A model generated the notes under the pieces. That model saw only the letters and a program-made list of their open reading frames with translations, was not told the DNA's origin and made no database searches. Shown here piece by piece: positions 9,368 through 17,634 of a stretch of DNA of 64,000 nucleotides. This stretch comes from Bacillus smithii (GTDB lineage: Bacteria; Bacillota; Bacilli; Bacillales; DSM-4216): assembly GCF_001050115.1 (NCBI RefSeq), contig NZ_CP012024.1, positions 1,716,001 to 1,780,000 of the forward strand, given 5' to 3'. Positions within the stretch are counted from its first letter, which is position 1. The number at the start of each line of letters is the position of its first letter. The translations under genes and the position numbers were made by a program.

Positions 9368-10708
9368 GGTTCTATACTAAATGTTGGGGTTAAGAGACTT
9401 TTCAGGCAAAATAAAAGCACTTACGAAGATCTCCCTTTAAAATGATAGTTGGCGACTACATCAAAAAGGAGATTTCGTAAATGCATTCTCATTTTATCAC
9501 AAAACTGCTTGGGTTAGAAGATGTTGAAATCACTCATGTAGAGGATCAAATCACTCACTTTGAAATCCATATTCAAACGCCTGTAAAAGTTCAAAAATGC
9601 CCCTGCTGTCAGAAGGAAACTTCCTCTGTCCATGATGATCGAATTCAAAAGATTCGTGATGTAAAGGTCTTTGAAAAATATTGTTTTCTCATCTTGAGAA
9701 AGCGCCGATACAGATGTAAGTCCTGTGGAAAACGGTTCTACGAACCCTATTCTTTTCTAGAGCGTTACCAGCGCCACACGAAACGACTCCTCCAAGCTCT
9801 TTTGGTTAAAGTGAGGGAGTATAACTTTAAGCAGGTTGCCAAGGAAACAGGACTTGGGCATTCCACCGTCATTCGGCTCTTTGACAAGTACTATTCCTAT
9901 GACAATAAGGCCCTCCCGAAAGTTCTGGCCATTGATGAATTGAAAGGGACTTCTGAAACGGGCAAGTACCAATGTATCATTGGCGATCCTGTAAACCGAA
10001 GGGTTTACGATATCATTCCTAACAGGAATCTATCCACCCTAAAGGAATACTTCCGTACACTTCCAAGGGAGAAAGTACAGATGGTGGTCATGGATATGTG
10101 GGCAGCCCTACAAGACGCTCGCTTTGAAAAGTTTTGATAAACCGATTCTGGTGGTCGATCGATTCCATTATGTTCGGCATAATGTATGGGCATTGGAACG
10201 GGTAAGGAAGAGAGTCCAGAAAAACTTTCAAGAGAAGGATCGTAAATCCATGAAGAAGTTGCGTTATCTGCTTCATAAGCCACATGCCCATTTGAATGCA
10301 GATGAAATGGAACAGCTGAACTATTTCTTTTCACTGGCCCTTGACTTAAAGAAGGCCTATATCGTAAAAGAGACCTTCCATAAGTGGCTGAAGGAAAGTG
10401 ACAAAACAAACGCCAAAAGAAACCTTGAGCACCTCTATAAGGTCATAGAGGAATCGGGACTCGAAGAATATCAATACATGAAAAGAACATTCAAAAACTG
10501 GGAAAAGGAGATCTTAAATTCCTTTCTCTTCCCTTACACGAATGGATTTATTGAGGGGATCAACAACAAGATAAAAGTCATCAAACGAATGTCATATGGC
10601 ATTCGGAACTTTAAGAGACTAAGAAATAAAGCTTTATGTTCACTCATCTAGTCAACTACAAAAAAAGGGGCACTTCGATAAGTGTACCCCAACAATTGAC
10701 ATAGAGCC
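9368..10708 (+). mobile_element. ISL3-family insertion sequence with frameshifted transposase
   Basis: About 1341 bp bounded by imperfect inverted repeats of about 23 bp: 9368-9391 (GGTTCTATACTAAATGTTGG start) and the reverse complement of 10686-10708 (GGCTCTATGTCAATTGTTGG start). The family is called from the transposase. I could not find a convincing 8-bp target duplication, so flanking DNA may have been lost. It lies between the lexA terminator and an orphan TPP riboswitch. Confidence 0.8.
9481..10651 (+). pseudogene. ISL3-family transposase, frameshifted
   Basis: The first frame (9481-10137, 218 aa) has the ISL3 N-terminal zinc-binding part (CPCC ... CKSCGKRF) and the start of the DDE domain (KVLAIDELKG, MVVMDMW). 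It ends at TGA after DARFEKF. The second frame (10124-10651) resumes at ALKSFDKPILVVDRFHYVR and continues to NGFIEGINNKIKVIKR. Joined, they make one normal ISL3 transposase of about 390 residues, so one frameshift near 10124 disrupts it. ISL3 transposases are not known to need programmed frameshifting, so inactivation is the simpler reading. Confidence 0.82.
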
Positions 10709-10750
10709 ATAGTTTAAAAAGGACAAAATCTAGAGTCCACCCACAGCATG

Positions 10751-10780
10751 AAAAACCCGGGCCTTTATGGCAGACCCGGG
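10751..10780 (-). terminator. terminator (expression platform) of the TPP riboswitch
   Basis: On the minus strand CCCGGG pairs with CCCGGG and is followed by TTTTT. It lies about 50 bases downstream of the riboswitch aptamer. Confidence 0.85.
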
Positions 10781-10830
10781 AAATGTTAGTATGAAGCATC
10801 CGCAAAAATAGGTTTTCATCTTAAAATACT

Positions 10831-10922
10831 AACTTCCCCACGCTGGTATGAACCAGATCAGGTCCTGAGGGTTAAGAAACTTCATCGTGTTTCTTTCTCA
10901 GCCCAACTCATTGGACACCCCT
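10831..10922 (-). promoter_or_regulatory. TPP riboswitch (THI element), orphaned
   Basis: On the minus strand, from 10922: GGGGTGTCC, then GGCTGAGA, ACCCTCAGGACCTGATCTGG, TTCATACCAGCGTGGGGAA. These are the conserved thi-box blocks in the correct order and spacing, including CUGAGA and the ACCUGAUCUGG core. An intrinsic terminator follows, so it is a transcriptional OFF switch for a thiamine gene. No such gene follows: 42 bases after the terminator the ISL3 element begins and lexA lies beyond it on the other strand. Confidence 0.93.
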
Positions 10923-11174
10923 AGTTTGAATTCCATATTCACTTACAAAAAAGAATATATACGAAACTATAAAATTTGTAAAGAATAATTTGAAATTTTT
11001 TTCGTTTCATTCGAGATTGAAAATACAACAAGATTTAGACTTTTATCCTGCTCCATTTCGCGTTAAAAATAGGCCTTTTGGACTGGATTATTCTTAAATG
11101 GATCCCATTTTGTTAAGAAAATGTAAAGATTTGATTATACATAGTAATATTTTCCTTTGATTGTTATAATTTTC
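10923..11174. other. noncoding gap upstream of the TPP riboswitch
   Basis: AT-rich, no ORF of note. It should contain the riboswitch promoter on the minus strand; no clear -35/-10 pair was identified. Confidence 0.4.
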
Positions 11175-11327
11175 ATGACAAAAAAATGTCAGTACCATAT
11201 AAGTAAAATTGCGAAATTCTCTCAAAACCACACTCAAAATATTTTGAGCGTCCAAGAAGATGCCGATCATTTATCAGACATGTCTGTTCAATTAACAAGT
11301 TTGGTTTTTAAATTTAAAGTGAACTAA
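11175..11327 (+). pseudogene. remnant of a methyl-accepting chemotaxis protein C-terminus
   Basis: A 50-codon frame ending at TAA 11325 finishes with DHLSDMSVQLTSLVFKFKV, which resembles the end of the chemoreceptor signalling coiled coil (leucine spacing and the final F-K-V). No ribosome site or preceding signalling domain exists, so it appears to be the 3' stub of a deleted receptor gene. Homology is judged by eye only. Confidence 0.4.
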
Positions 11328-11353
11328 AATTTCCTAACAAAAAAAGGTATGGA

Positions 11354-11384
11354 AAGAGCCCTTCTTTATGTTTGAAGGGCTCTT
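11354..11384. terminator. hairpin terminator between the chemoreceptor remnant and the LLM gene
   Basis: AAGAGCCCTTC and GAAGGGCTCTT form a perfect 11-bp stem with a 9-base loop. The T run is weak on the plus strand; on the minus strand a T-rich stretch follows after 12 bases. It may serve converging transcription. Confidence 0.55.
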
Positions 11385-11540
11385 AATGTCTTATCCCTCA
11401 TTTCAACCATCATATTTTCAAAACAGTCTCTTCAAATTAAAAAAGTAATACAACTAAATGATTCCATCTTTATTGTAAGCAGGTTTCAAAGCTACGAGAG
11501 TATAATGGAACTTACTAGAAACTGAAAAGTTGGTTATGGT

Positions 11541-12575
11541 TTAATCTTCTGTTTTTTCGTTCCATATTTCAGATAAAATCTCATAGGAACGCAGTCGTGC
11601 TGAATGATCATATATGTGAGATACCACCATTAATTCATTCACTTGTGTTTTATCTAAAAATTCTTGGAGTTCTTCTTTTACCGTCTTTTTCGATCCAACA
11701 AAAGTATAATACACTTGATGGCGGACGGCTTCTTTTTCAAATTCATTCCACATTCCATCCATACTTTCAACAGGCGGTTGCAAAGGCTTGGAAGTCCCGC
11801 GTGTCACACCTAAGAAGAATTGATATAAAGAGGTGGCTAGACGTTTCGCTTCTTCATCCGTGTCTGCAGCGATCACGTTCACACATGCTAACGCATACGG
11901 TTCTTTTAGATTTTCAGATGGTTGAAATCGATCTCGATATATCTTGAGAGCGTCGAAAATATGCGTTGGAGCGAAATGACTCGCGAAAGCAAAAGGCAAA
12001 CCGAGCAAAGCCGCAAGCTGAGCGCTGTAAGTACTTGAACCAAGCAACCAAATAGGAACATTTAAGCCTTCGCCAGGAATCGCTCGAACATAAGATTTGC
12101 GATTACTTTTAGACGAAAAATAATGGAGTAATTCCTGTACATTTTTTGGAAACTCCGAATCAGATCCTTTTAAATGACGTCTTAACGCCATCGCCGTCAT
12201 TTGATCTGTTCCGGGTGCGCGGCCTAATCCTAAATCAATTCGTCCGGGATACAAAGACTCTAATGTGCCAAATTGCTCAGCAACGACAAGAGGAGCGTGA
12301 TTTGGCAGCATGACTCCTCCAGATCCTACTCTAATTGTAGATGTACCTCCCGCAATGTAACCGATTAAGACAGAAGTAGCGGAACTTGCAATCCCTTCCA
12401 TATTATGATGTTCTGCCAGCCAATAACGCTTAAATCCCCATTGTTCCACATGCTGAGCAAGATCTAAACTATTCCGAAAAGAATCAGCTGGTGTTTTCCC
12501 CGATAGTACCGGAGCTAAGTCCAAAACAGAAATTTCAATGTCATGCAATCTTTTTTTGTTCGTTTTCATATCCAT
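11541..12575 (-). CDS. LLM class flavin-dependent oxidoreductase (luciferase-like monooxygenase)
   Basis: 344 residues. N-terminal [75 protein letters not shown] in separate blocks mark the bacterial-luciferase-like TIM barrel of the MsnO8/YceB group, which uses reduced flavin and oxygen. The physiological substrate is unknown. A small ArsR-type regulator gene lies 83 bases upstream on the same strand. The start may be either of two ATG codons (12575 or 12569); no strong ribosome site separates them. Confidence 0.9.
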   Translation of the reverse strand: MDMKTNKKRLHDIEISVLDLAPVLSGKTPADSFRNSLDLAQHVEQWGFKRYWLAEHHNMEGIASSATSVLIGYIAGGTSTIRVGSGGVMLPNHAPLVVAEQFGTLESLYPGRIDLGLGRAPGTDQMTAMALRRHLKGSDSEFPKNVQELLHYFSSKSNRKSYVRAIPGEGLNVPIWLLGSSTYSAQLAALLGLPFAFASHFAPTHIFDALKIYRDRFQPSENLKEPYALACVNVIAADTDEEAKRLATSLYQFFLGVTRGTSKPLQPPVESMDGMWNEFEKEAVRHQVYYTFVGSKKTVKEELQEFLDKTQVNELMVVSHIYDHSARLRSYEILSEIWNEKTED

Positions 12576-12604
12576 ACCCGTTTTCCTCTCATAAAAATTC
12601 TATA

Positions 12605-12622
12605 TATCTATATATTTAGATA
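12605..12622. promoter_or_regulatory. candidate operator of the ArsR-type regulator
   Basis: TATCTA-N6-TAGATA is a perfect 6-bp inverted repeat in the gap between the regulator and monooxygenase genes. Regulation is inferred from position only. Confidence 0.35.
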
Positions 12623-12657
12623 TACTAATTATAATGATATAGGCAAAATTTTTTTGC

Positions 12658-12969
12658 CTATAAGTCCTTATCCAATTGTTCAATAAATTCCCGAACCATT
12701 TTTTCATTGCGTCGGTAATACGTCCATTTTCCAATCCGCTTTGACTCCAAAAGCCCTGCTTTCTGCATCATCAACAAATAATTTGAAACGACAGATTGAG
12801 CCAAGCCAGCCTTTTCTTGTATATCTCCTACACAAACTCCCCCTTTAAAATCGTCATGATTCGGTACATGCAAATGAGGGCCAAAATGTTGTTCAGGATG
12901 TTTTAACCATTTTAAAATATTATATCTTGTTTCATTGGAAAGAGCTTTTAACATCATCATGGTATCCAT
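12658..12969 (-). CDS. ArsR/SmtB-type winged-helix regulator
   Basis: 103 residues. LKALSNETRYNILKWL starts the ArsR fold and VGDIQEKAGLAQSVVSNYLLMMQKAGLLESKRIGKW (split by the turn) is the helix-turn-helix with recognition helix and wing. No canonical ELCVCDL-type metal site is seen; a single Cys follows KGG. A His-rich insert (PEQHFGPHLHVPNHDD) precedes the HTH and could in principle bind metal. It probably controls the neighbouring monooxygenase. No ribosome site is obvious before either ATG at 12969 or 12960. Confidence 0.85.
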   Translation of the reverse strand: MDTMMMLKALSNETRYNILKWLKHPEQHFGPHLHVPNHDDFKGGVCVGDIQEKAGLAQSVVSNYLLMMQKAGLLESKRIGKWTYYRRNEKMVREFIEQLDKDL

Positions 12970-13166
12970 AGTTTTATTATAACCATATTTTTCGAGATAT
13001 CAAATCACCTACTGCTTATGAGTCAGTCAAGACTTTGTGGGAATTTTTTTGGTTCGCTGAAAATAGATGTAAGTCATAGGTTAGCGAACCATTTTTTTGA
13101 ATTTCATCCGTAAGCGCTTTCGGACTCTCATCCCTTGCCATGACAGACGAATATGTATACCTTTTT

Positions 13167-14534
13167 TTACCATCCCTTGAATTCAGACAGGGCATGATAG
13201 ATCGGAGTCCCGGACGATTGCTGTAAATATGGCACGTTATTCCGCGTTACCTCTGGAAGAAGACGGCGGATGCGTTGTTTCGCCTTGTTCACGATCGTCT
13301 GTTTGGTAGATGCCGTTTCCTCCGCCGGATGCGACGATTCTTCTCCTAAACGATGTCCGAAAAGACGAATCCCATCCATCCGGGCAATCATTGCCTTGAA
13401 AAACGCCCTGAGTCCCTTGTCTGTCCAACTGCGGCGGTATTTCACCCGATACGCCAGCTGGCTCATCACGCTTTCAGCCCTCCCCATCGGATACATGCCC
13501 GTTGTGTCCACTCCTTGCTCCTTCAGCCATTCCCGGTAATCACGGATGCATCCCGGCATCGATTCGATCCGGTGGATCAAGGCAGCCAGCTGTTGTTCTT
13601 TCGCTTCGTCCCCCAGCGTGCCGAGGGCGCTGTTCAGTTCCACAAGCAGCTTCTCTTCATCCTGCTTCGCCAGCTTTTGCCGAATCGCCTGCCACCGTGG
13701 ATGGCCCGAGAGGCATTGGCGCAACTCACGCGCCACGTGGAATCGATCCAATTGGAAGCAGACCCGTCCTTTGAAATACTCCCGGCACGCGGTAATCCAT
13801 GGAGCGCCGTCCCCGTTGATGACAAGAAGATCCCGACACGGATCATAGGCATATTCGTTCATCAAAAATTCCTCGAAGCCTTCCCACACCTCCCCCTTGC
13901 CTTCATGGACGTAATGGCGCTGATTCACGAATTCGATCCGTGAGCCGTTGCGCTTCCATCCTTCGTGAACGGTCAGGATTTTGTCTTCCTTGGCCCGTTT
14001 TCCCTTCCCTTGGAGAGAGACAAACAGTCCATCGGCCTCCACAAACAGCACCCGTCCATATCGCTGGTCAACCGGGCAGTGCAGCGGAACTTCAGCCTCG
14101 AGCACCAACTGGCGGATCGTCTCATGGCTCATCACCGGATACCCGACCATCTGGGCAAGCGTATGAGCCGCTTTGCGATAGGAAGAGCACTCCACAGCCA
14201 ATCCCATCGCCGTTTCTTCTAGACAAGGGCTGATTGACTGCGATCCATCAAACGCTAAAAAGGAATCAAGCAAAAACGTGTAACGGTTTTGTTCTCGGTC
14301 TAAATAGTAGTTTCGCTCAAAGGTAACTTCGCCAAACAAGGTTTGAATCGTGGTGCGTCGTTTGTCTTTCAAGTGGTACCGGCGCTTGTCCCGGGTTTCC
14401 GCCAATTGTCGGTCGATGTCCTCCAACAGAGCCGTAAACAGCTCGGTGAAGGCGTTTTGCAAGGCTCGAAACAAATCAAGTTCGATCTCTTTCCATGTCA
14501 ACGAATTTGTGGTAAGATGTTGTTGAATATTCAT
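13167..14534 (-). CDS. ISLre2 family transposase (copy A)
   Basis: 455 residues, intact. The protein belongs to the UPF0236/ISLre2 transposases: TLFGEVTFERNYYLD near residue 70, GLAVECSSYRKAAHTL, then the catalytic half with VEADGLFVSLQGKG, LLVINGDGAPWI and CFQLDRFHVARELRQ, and a C-terminal MGRAESVMSQLAYRVKYRRSW block. Acidic residues for a DDE-type RNase H fold are present in the second and third blocks. The protein is identical to that of copy B. Confidence 0.93.
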   Translation of the reverse strand: MNIQQHLTTNSLTWKEIELDLFRALQNAFTELFTALLEDIDRQLAETRDKRRYHLKDKRRTTIQTLFGEVTFERNYYLDREQNRYTFLLDSFLAFDGSQSISPCLEETAMGLAVECSSYRKAAHTLAQMVGYPVMSHETIRQLVLEAEVPLHCPVDQRYGRVLFVEADGLFVSLQGKGKRAKEDKILTVHEGWKRNGSRIEFVNQRHYVHEGKGEVWEGFEEFLMNEYAYDPCRDLLVINGDGAPWITACREYFKGRVCFQLDRFHVARELRQCLSGHPRWQAIRQKLAKQDEEKLLVELNSALGTLGDEAKEQQLAALIHRIESMPGCIRDYREWLKEQGVDTTGMYPMGRAESVMSQLAYRVKYRRSWTDKGLRAFFKAMIARMDGIRLFGHRLGEESSHPAEETASTKQTIVNKAKQRIRRLLPEVTRNNVPYLQQSSGTPIYHALSEFKGW

Positions 14535-14641
14535 GGGACTCTCTCCTCCTGTTTGATGGTGTGAACAATGATCATCTTACCAGGGAGAGAGTCCTTTTTT
14601 CATGTTTCCTGCTTGGGATCCTACCGCACTTTGCTTGGTGG

Positions 14642-14690
14642 CCCCGATGAGGGGGATTGCGAACCTACGTTCCCAACCCCCTCATCGGGG
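14642..14690. repeat. 14-bp perfect hairpin inside ISLre2 copy A
   Basis: CCCCGATGAGGGGG (14642-14655) is the exact reverse complement of 14677-14690, with a 21-base loop. It lies between the right terminal repeat and the transposase start, where it could block transcription entering from outside. Confidence 0.85.
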
Positions 14691-14728
14691 AATTCTAAGA
14701 ATTTCTCCCACAAACATTTTACTCACAC

Positions 14729-15300
14729 TCGTCACGATGGAAATGGCAAAAGGGGTATGAGTATGTTCACGAAAAAGCGAACTTTTCTGAACAAAACAGG
14801 CTATTTAAGAATATAAGGATGAATATGAGTGCTGTGTATTTATCATATCTTGAAGAATTTTATGATCAGCAATCATTCAAAAATTGACAAAACAGTGCTT
14901 TGAGGTCAATCCACCCGTTTTTTATAATGAGGGATATCCTGCCAAACAGGAAAAAAACTCCAAATATCTCCATTTATAGTAAAATACAAAAACACTGATG
15001 ATGGCTCATTGTCATATCAAGATAAAGCCTTAAGGTTTCATCTCCTCATTGCACTATCTTTCCTTCAATCCGATGATTGGCATCATTTCACTTCTTCCTA
15101 TTTTATCCAACGATATATTGATGAATTCCTCTATCGGCATATTAGCACCACTATGCTCGAAGCTCCCTTTCTCTTATACTGGATCTTCAGCAACAATTGA
15201 CTTATTGTGATAATTCTCATAAATGGTTAAACAACTAGTACAACCAAACACCCTCTTTCATATACTGCTACTGTCAAACAAATCAAAAACGGAGGTATTA
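14729..15300. other. gap with no supported gene
   Basis: Only short frames occur. The 15009-15200 frame (63 codons) has no ribosome site and no recognisable features. The distal end holds the cotD promoter region, where CATATACT at 15259-15266 resembles a sigma-K -10 element (CATANNNT). Confidence 0.4.
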
Positions 15301-15302
15301 AA

Positions 15303-15614
15303 ATGCACGCACACAAAAAATGGGGCCACCACCCTTCTTTTGGATGTCCCCCGGTATTCTGTCCGCCACAAGTGTATCCAACTATGTACGATCTACCATT
15401 AGTCTCGCCGCCACAGCAATACGTAAAAACCAATTTAACCAATACTGTAGTACCACATATTCACCCATCTCATACCACTAATGTTAACAAGCATATGATT
15501 ACTCATGAGCATTATTTCCCACACACTGAATCTGTAGTAAATGAATGCTGCGAACAACATGTGATGTGTGGAGTACCGCATGATCCTTGTTGTCCGAGAC
15601 CATTTGGCTTTTAA
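15303..15614 (+). CDS. cotD: CotD family spore coat protein
   Basis: 103 residues rich in His, Cys, Pro and Tyr. The block NTVVPHIHPSHTTNVNKH followed by HEHYFPHTES is the CotD signature, and the C-terminus is cysteine-rich (ECCEQHVMC, DPCCPRPFGF). CotD is an inner-coat protein made in the mother cell under sigma-K. GGAGG lies 6 bases before the ATG. It is longer than short CotD forms, mainly through an N-terminal HHPSFGCPPVFCPP extension. It is monocistronic with its own terminator. Confidence 0.9.
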   Translation: MHAHKKWGHHPSFGCPPVFCPPQVYPTMYDLPLVSPPQQYVKTNLTNTVVPHIHPSHTTNVNKHMITHEHYFPHTESVVNECCEQHVMCGVPHDPCCPRPFGF

Positions 15615-15619
15615 CTTTC

Positions 15620-15641
15620 AAAGCCCCACATACGGGGCTTT
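15620..15641 (+). terminator. cotD terminator
   Basis: AAAGCCCC-N6-GGGGCTTT perfect 8-bp stem followed by ACTTTTT. Confidence 0.85.
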
Positions 15642-15742
15642 ACTTTTTCCTTAACAGGCTCCGTATGGATATCAATTAAATCTTATCTAACGGAATCAGT
15701 CTGATTAATCCGAAACTGTTCAACATGGGTATCCATCAAAAC

Positions 15743-16849
15743 TTAATAAAGCAATCTCCATAAATAAAAAGTGGCATAAGCTTCCCAATTTTTCCATCTT
15801 GAAAATAACTTTAAGATTTCTGCTTTAGAAGGTTTATTCTCGAAACCAAGAAGATGTTTCATAGCATTGTGCAGACCGACATCATCAATGGGTAAAGCAC
15901 TGGGCATTCTCAGACAAAACATTAAAGTATAGTTTGCCGTCCACGGTCCTATTCCCCGAATTTTGACTAAGGCTTTTTCCGCTTCCTTATAGTCTCCCGT
16001 GCCTATCAATCGCTCTTTCGTTAATTTTCCTTCCGCCATGAGTCGAGCGACTCCAATGAGATATTCACCTTTTCTGGCAGACATTTGTAATTCGGTTAAA
16101 TCGTTGATCGTCAATTCCGCGACGACTTGAGGAGATGGAAAGATCCAATATGGTTCTCCATTCCAGTTTACGTGCCGACCAAAGGTTTCCACGAAACGCC
16201 TTTTTAAAGTACGCGCAAAACTTAGATTGATTTGCTGTCCGATAATCCCCCAACAGATAGCCTCAAATAAATCGGGAATTCCGATGAGACGAAGTCCATA
16301 AAATTGGCTGGTGACTTTTTGCAGTAACGGATCATTTTCCGCTAAACGGTAAAATGGGCGTAAATCGGTCTCCAAATCAAACCATTCTCTTACGAATCGT
16401 GCTGCCGCTGCCCGGACCCATTTATGAGAAGGAATGGTGTGACCAACAAAACGTATGATAAGAGAATCATCATGGTCCGTACTAATTTCCATTAATACTG
16501 TTTCCTGCTCGATCGGAACCGCTTTGTAAATTCTATTGTCTTTGATACGATACATACTTTCGTTTGGAGCGATAGACAAATATTTCATGTTTTCGGCAAA
16601 GCTGAATTCTTTCGGCACCATCAACCTGATTTCATCCTTGTGATCTTCCCAGGAACCATGCGGAAGATGAGAACAACATGTTTTACAAGGACGATAGCCG
16701 GCTTGCTCTGCTTCTATTCTAGACGCAAATCGAATGATGTTTTCTGTCTTTTTATTCTCTTCGCACCAGGGGAAACAATAAATCTTCGTTGTTTTGTCGC
16801 CCACAAAATAAGCGGCATCCCACTCATGATTAAACAAACTGTTTTTCAT
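15743..16849 (-). CDS. alkA: AlkA-type DNA-3-methyladenine glycosylase with N-terminal Ada-like zinc domain
   Basis: 368 residues, longer than a plain Bacillus AlkA. Residues about 10-60 look like the Ada methyl-phosphotriester zinc domain: IYC25FPWC29 and GYRPC55KTC58, the same C-x3-C and C-x2-C spacing as in the neighbouring AdaA. Residues about 90-365 form the AlkA fold with helix-hairpin-helix KIRGIGPWTANY and the catalytic Asp in PIDDVGL. The enzyme excises alkylated bases; the extra domain could add phosphotriester sensing or DNA targeting (inference). It is divergent from adaA-adaB, the B. subtilis arrangement, with a 21-bp palindrome in between. Confidence 0.92.
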   Translation of the reverse strand: MKNSLFNHEWDAAYFVGDKTTKIYCFPWCEENKKTENIIRFASRIEAEQAGYRPCKTCCSHLPHGSWEDHKDEIRLMVPKEFSFAENMKYLSIAPNESMYRIKDNRIYKAVPIEQETVLMEISTDHDDSLIIRFVGHTIPSHKWVRAAAARFVREWFDLETDLRPFYRLAENDPLLQKVTSQFYGLRLIGIPDLFEAICWGIIGQQINLSFARTLKRRFVETFGRHVNWNGEPYWIFPSPQVVAELTINDLTELQMSARKGEYLIGVARLMAEGKLTKERLIGTGDYKEAEKALVKIRGIGPWTANYTLMFCLRMPSALPIDDVGLHNAMKHLLGFENKPSKAEILKLFSRWKNWEAYATFYLWRLLY

Positions 16850-16895
16850 ATAAATCTCCCACTCCTATATAACAATACAATCTTAGTTTTAACAT

Positions 16896-16916
16896 AAAAT
16901 GACTTAAAGTCATTTT
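16896..16916. promoter_or_regulatory. palindrome between alkA and adaA (candidate Ada operator)
   Basis: Arms AAAATGACTT and AAGTCATTTT are perfect inverted repeats around one central A. The site lies midway between divergent alkylation-repair genes, so it is a good candidate for methylated AdaA binding. That role is inferred. Confidence 0.55.
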
Positions 16917-16992
16917 GAAATCTTGCTTTTCTATTCGTGGAGACATACTTGATATCTTCATCCAGTGTATACTGAAAATGGAGGGAATCCAA

Positions 16993-17634
16993 ATGAAGAA
17001 TCAAAAACAAAAAGAATACGAGATGATACAATTCATCTCGCAAAACGATCATGAAGTAAAACCGGTTATGGAAAATATGACGGACGAAATTTGGCAAGCA
17101 ATTATAATGAATAAATCGTCCTACGACGATCAATTTTTGTATGGTGTAAAAACAACCGGCATTTTTTGCCGCCCTTCTTGCAAATCCCGCCCCCCTAAAA
17201 AGGAAAACGTACGCGTCTTTCAAAATGCCAAGCAAGCTCTATCGGAAAACTATCGTCCATGCAAACGATGCAAACCGACCGAACAACGACTGCCGGATGA
17301 AGATTGGGTGGCACAAATCACCCATTTTATAGACACGAATTTCAGTAAAACTTTAACGCTTGAAATATTGGCGAATTTTTGTCACGGCAGTCCTTACCAT
17401 TTGCACCGTACTTTTAAAAGAATCAAAGGGTTGACACCGGCCGAATATATCCGGCAAACGAGAATATCTAAAGCTATTCAGTATTTGACTCATACCGATA
17501 AAAGTATGACAGAAATTTCCTTTGAAGTAGGCATTCCGAATGTATCCTACTTTATCACGTTGTTTAAGAAGGAAACAGGATATACCCCCGCAGAATATCG
17601 TCAATTACATCGTTGTGGAGATGAAAGACAATGA
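16993..17634 (+). CDS. adaA: AdaA: methylphosphotriester-DNA sensor and AraC-type activator
   Basis: 213 residues from the ATG at 16993 (GGAGGGAATCCAA upstream). Residues 44-95 carry the Ada zinc domain YGVKTTGIFC59RPSC63 ... NYRPC90KRC93; one of these cysteines takes the methyl group from phosphotriesters. Residues about 105-205 are an AraC-type double helix-turn-helix (LTLEILANFCHGSPYHLHRTFKR, MTEISFEVGIPNVSYFITLFKKETGYTP in blocks). When methylated it activates the ada genes. Its last codons overlap adaB by four bases (ATGA), so the two are translationally coupled. Confidence 0.94.
   Translation: MKNQKQKEYEMIQFISQNDHEVKPVMENMTDEIWQAIIMNKSSYDDQFLYGVKTTGIFCRPSCKSRPPKKENVRVFQNAKQALSENYRPCKRCKPTEQRLPDEDWVAQITHFIDTNFSKTLTLEILANFCHGSPYHLHRTFKRIKGLTPAEYIRQTRISKAIQYLTHTDKSMTEISFEVGIPNVSYFITLFKKETGYTPAEYRQLHRCGDERQ

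Larger units (their letters stand above)
13020..14728 (-). mobile_element. ISLre2-family insertion sequence, copy A
   Basis: 1709 bp, apparently identical to copy B at 24696-26404 (constant offset of 11676 at every point compared). Terminal inverted repeats of about 23 bp share TTTGTGGGA. Unlike copy B, the flanking 9-mers (ACTGCTTAT and TCGTCACGA) do not match, so copy A has lost its target duplication, probably by an adjacent deletion or recombination between copies. Its GC content is visibly above that of neighbours. Confidence 0.92.

Noticed and set aside
9360-10716. Target duplication for the ISL3 element
   Set aside because: No matching 8-bp flanks were found.
13270-14233. Several plus-strand frames opposite the ISLre2 transposase (repeated at 24946-25909)
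   Set aside because: Antisense shadows in a GC-rich gene; identical in both copies only because the IS is identical.
15009-15200. 63-codon plus-strand frame before cotD
   Set aside because: No ribosome site, no recognisable motif, atypical composition; likely chance.
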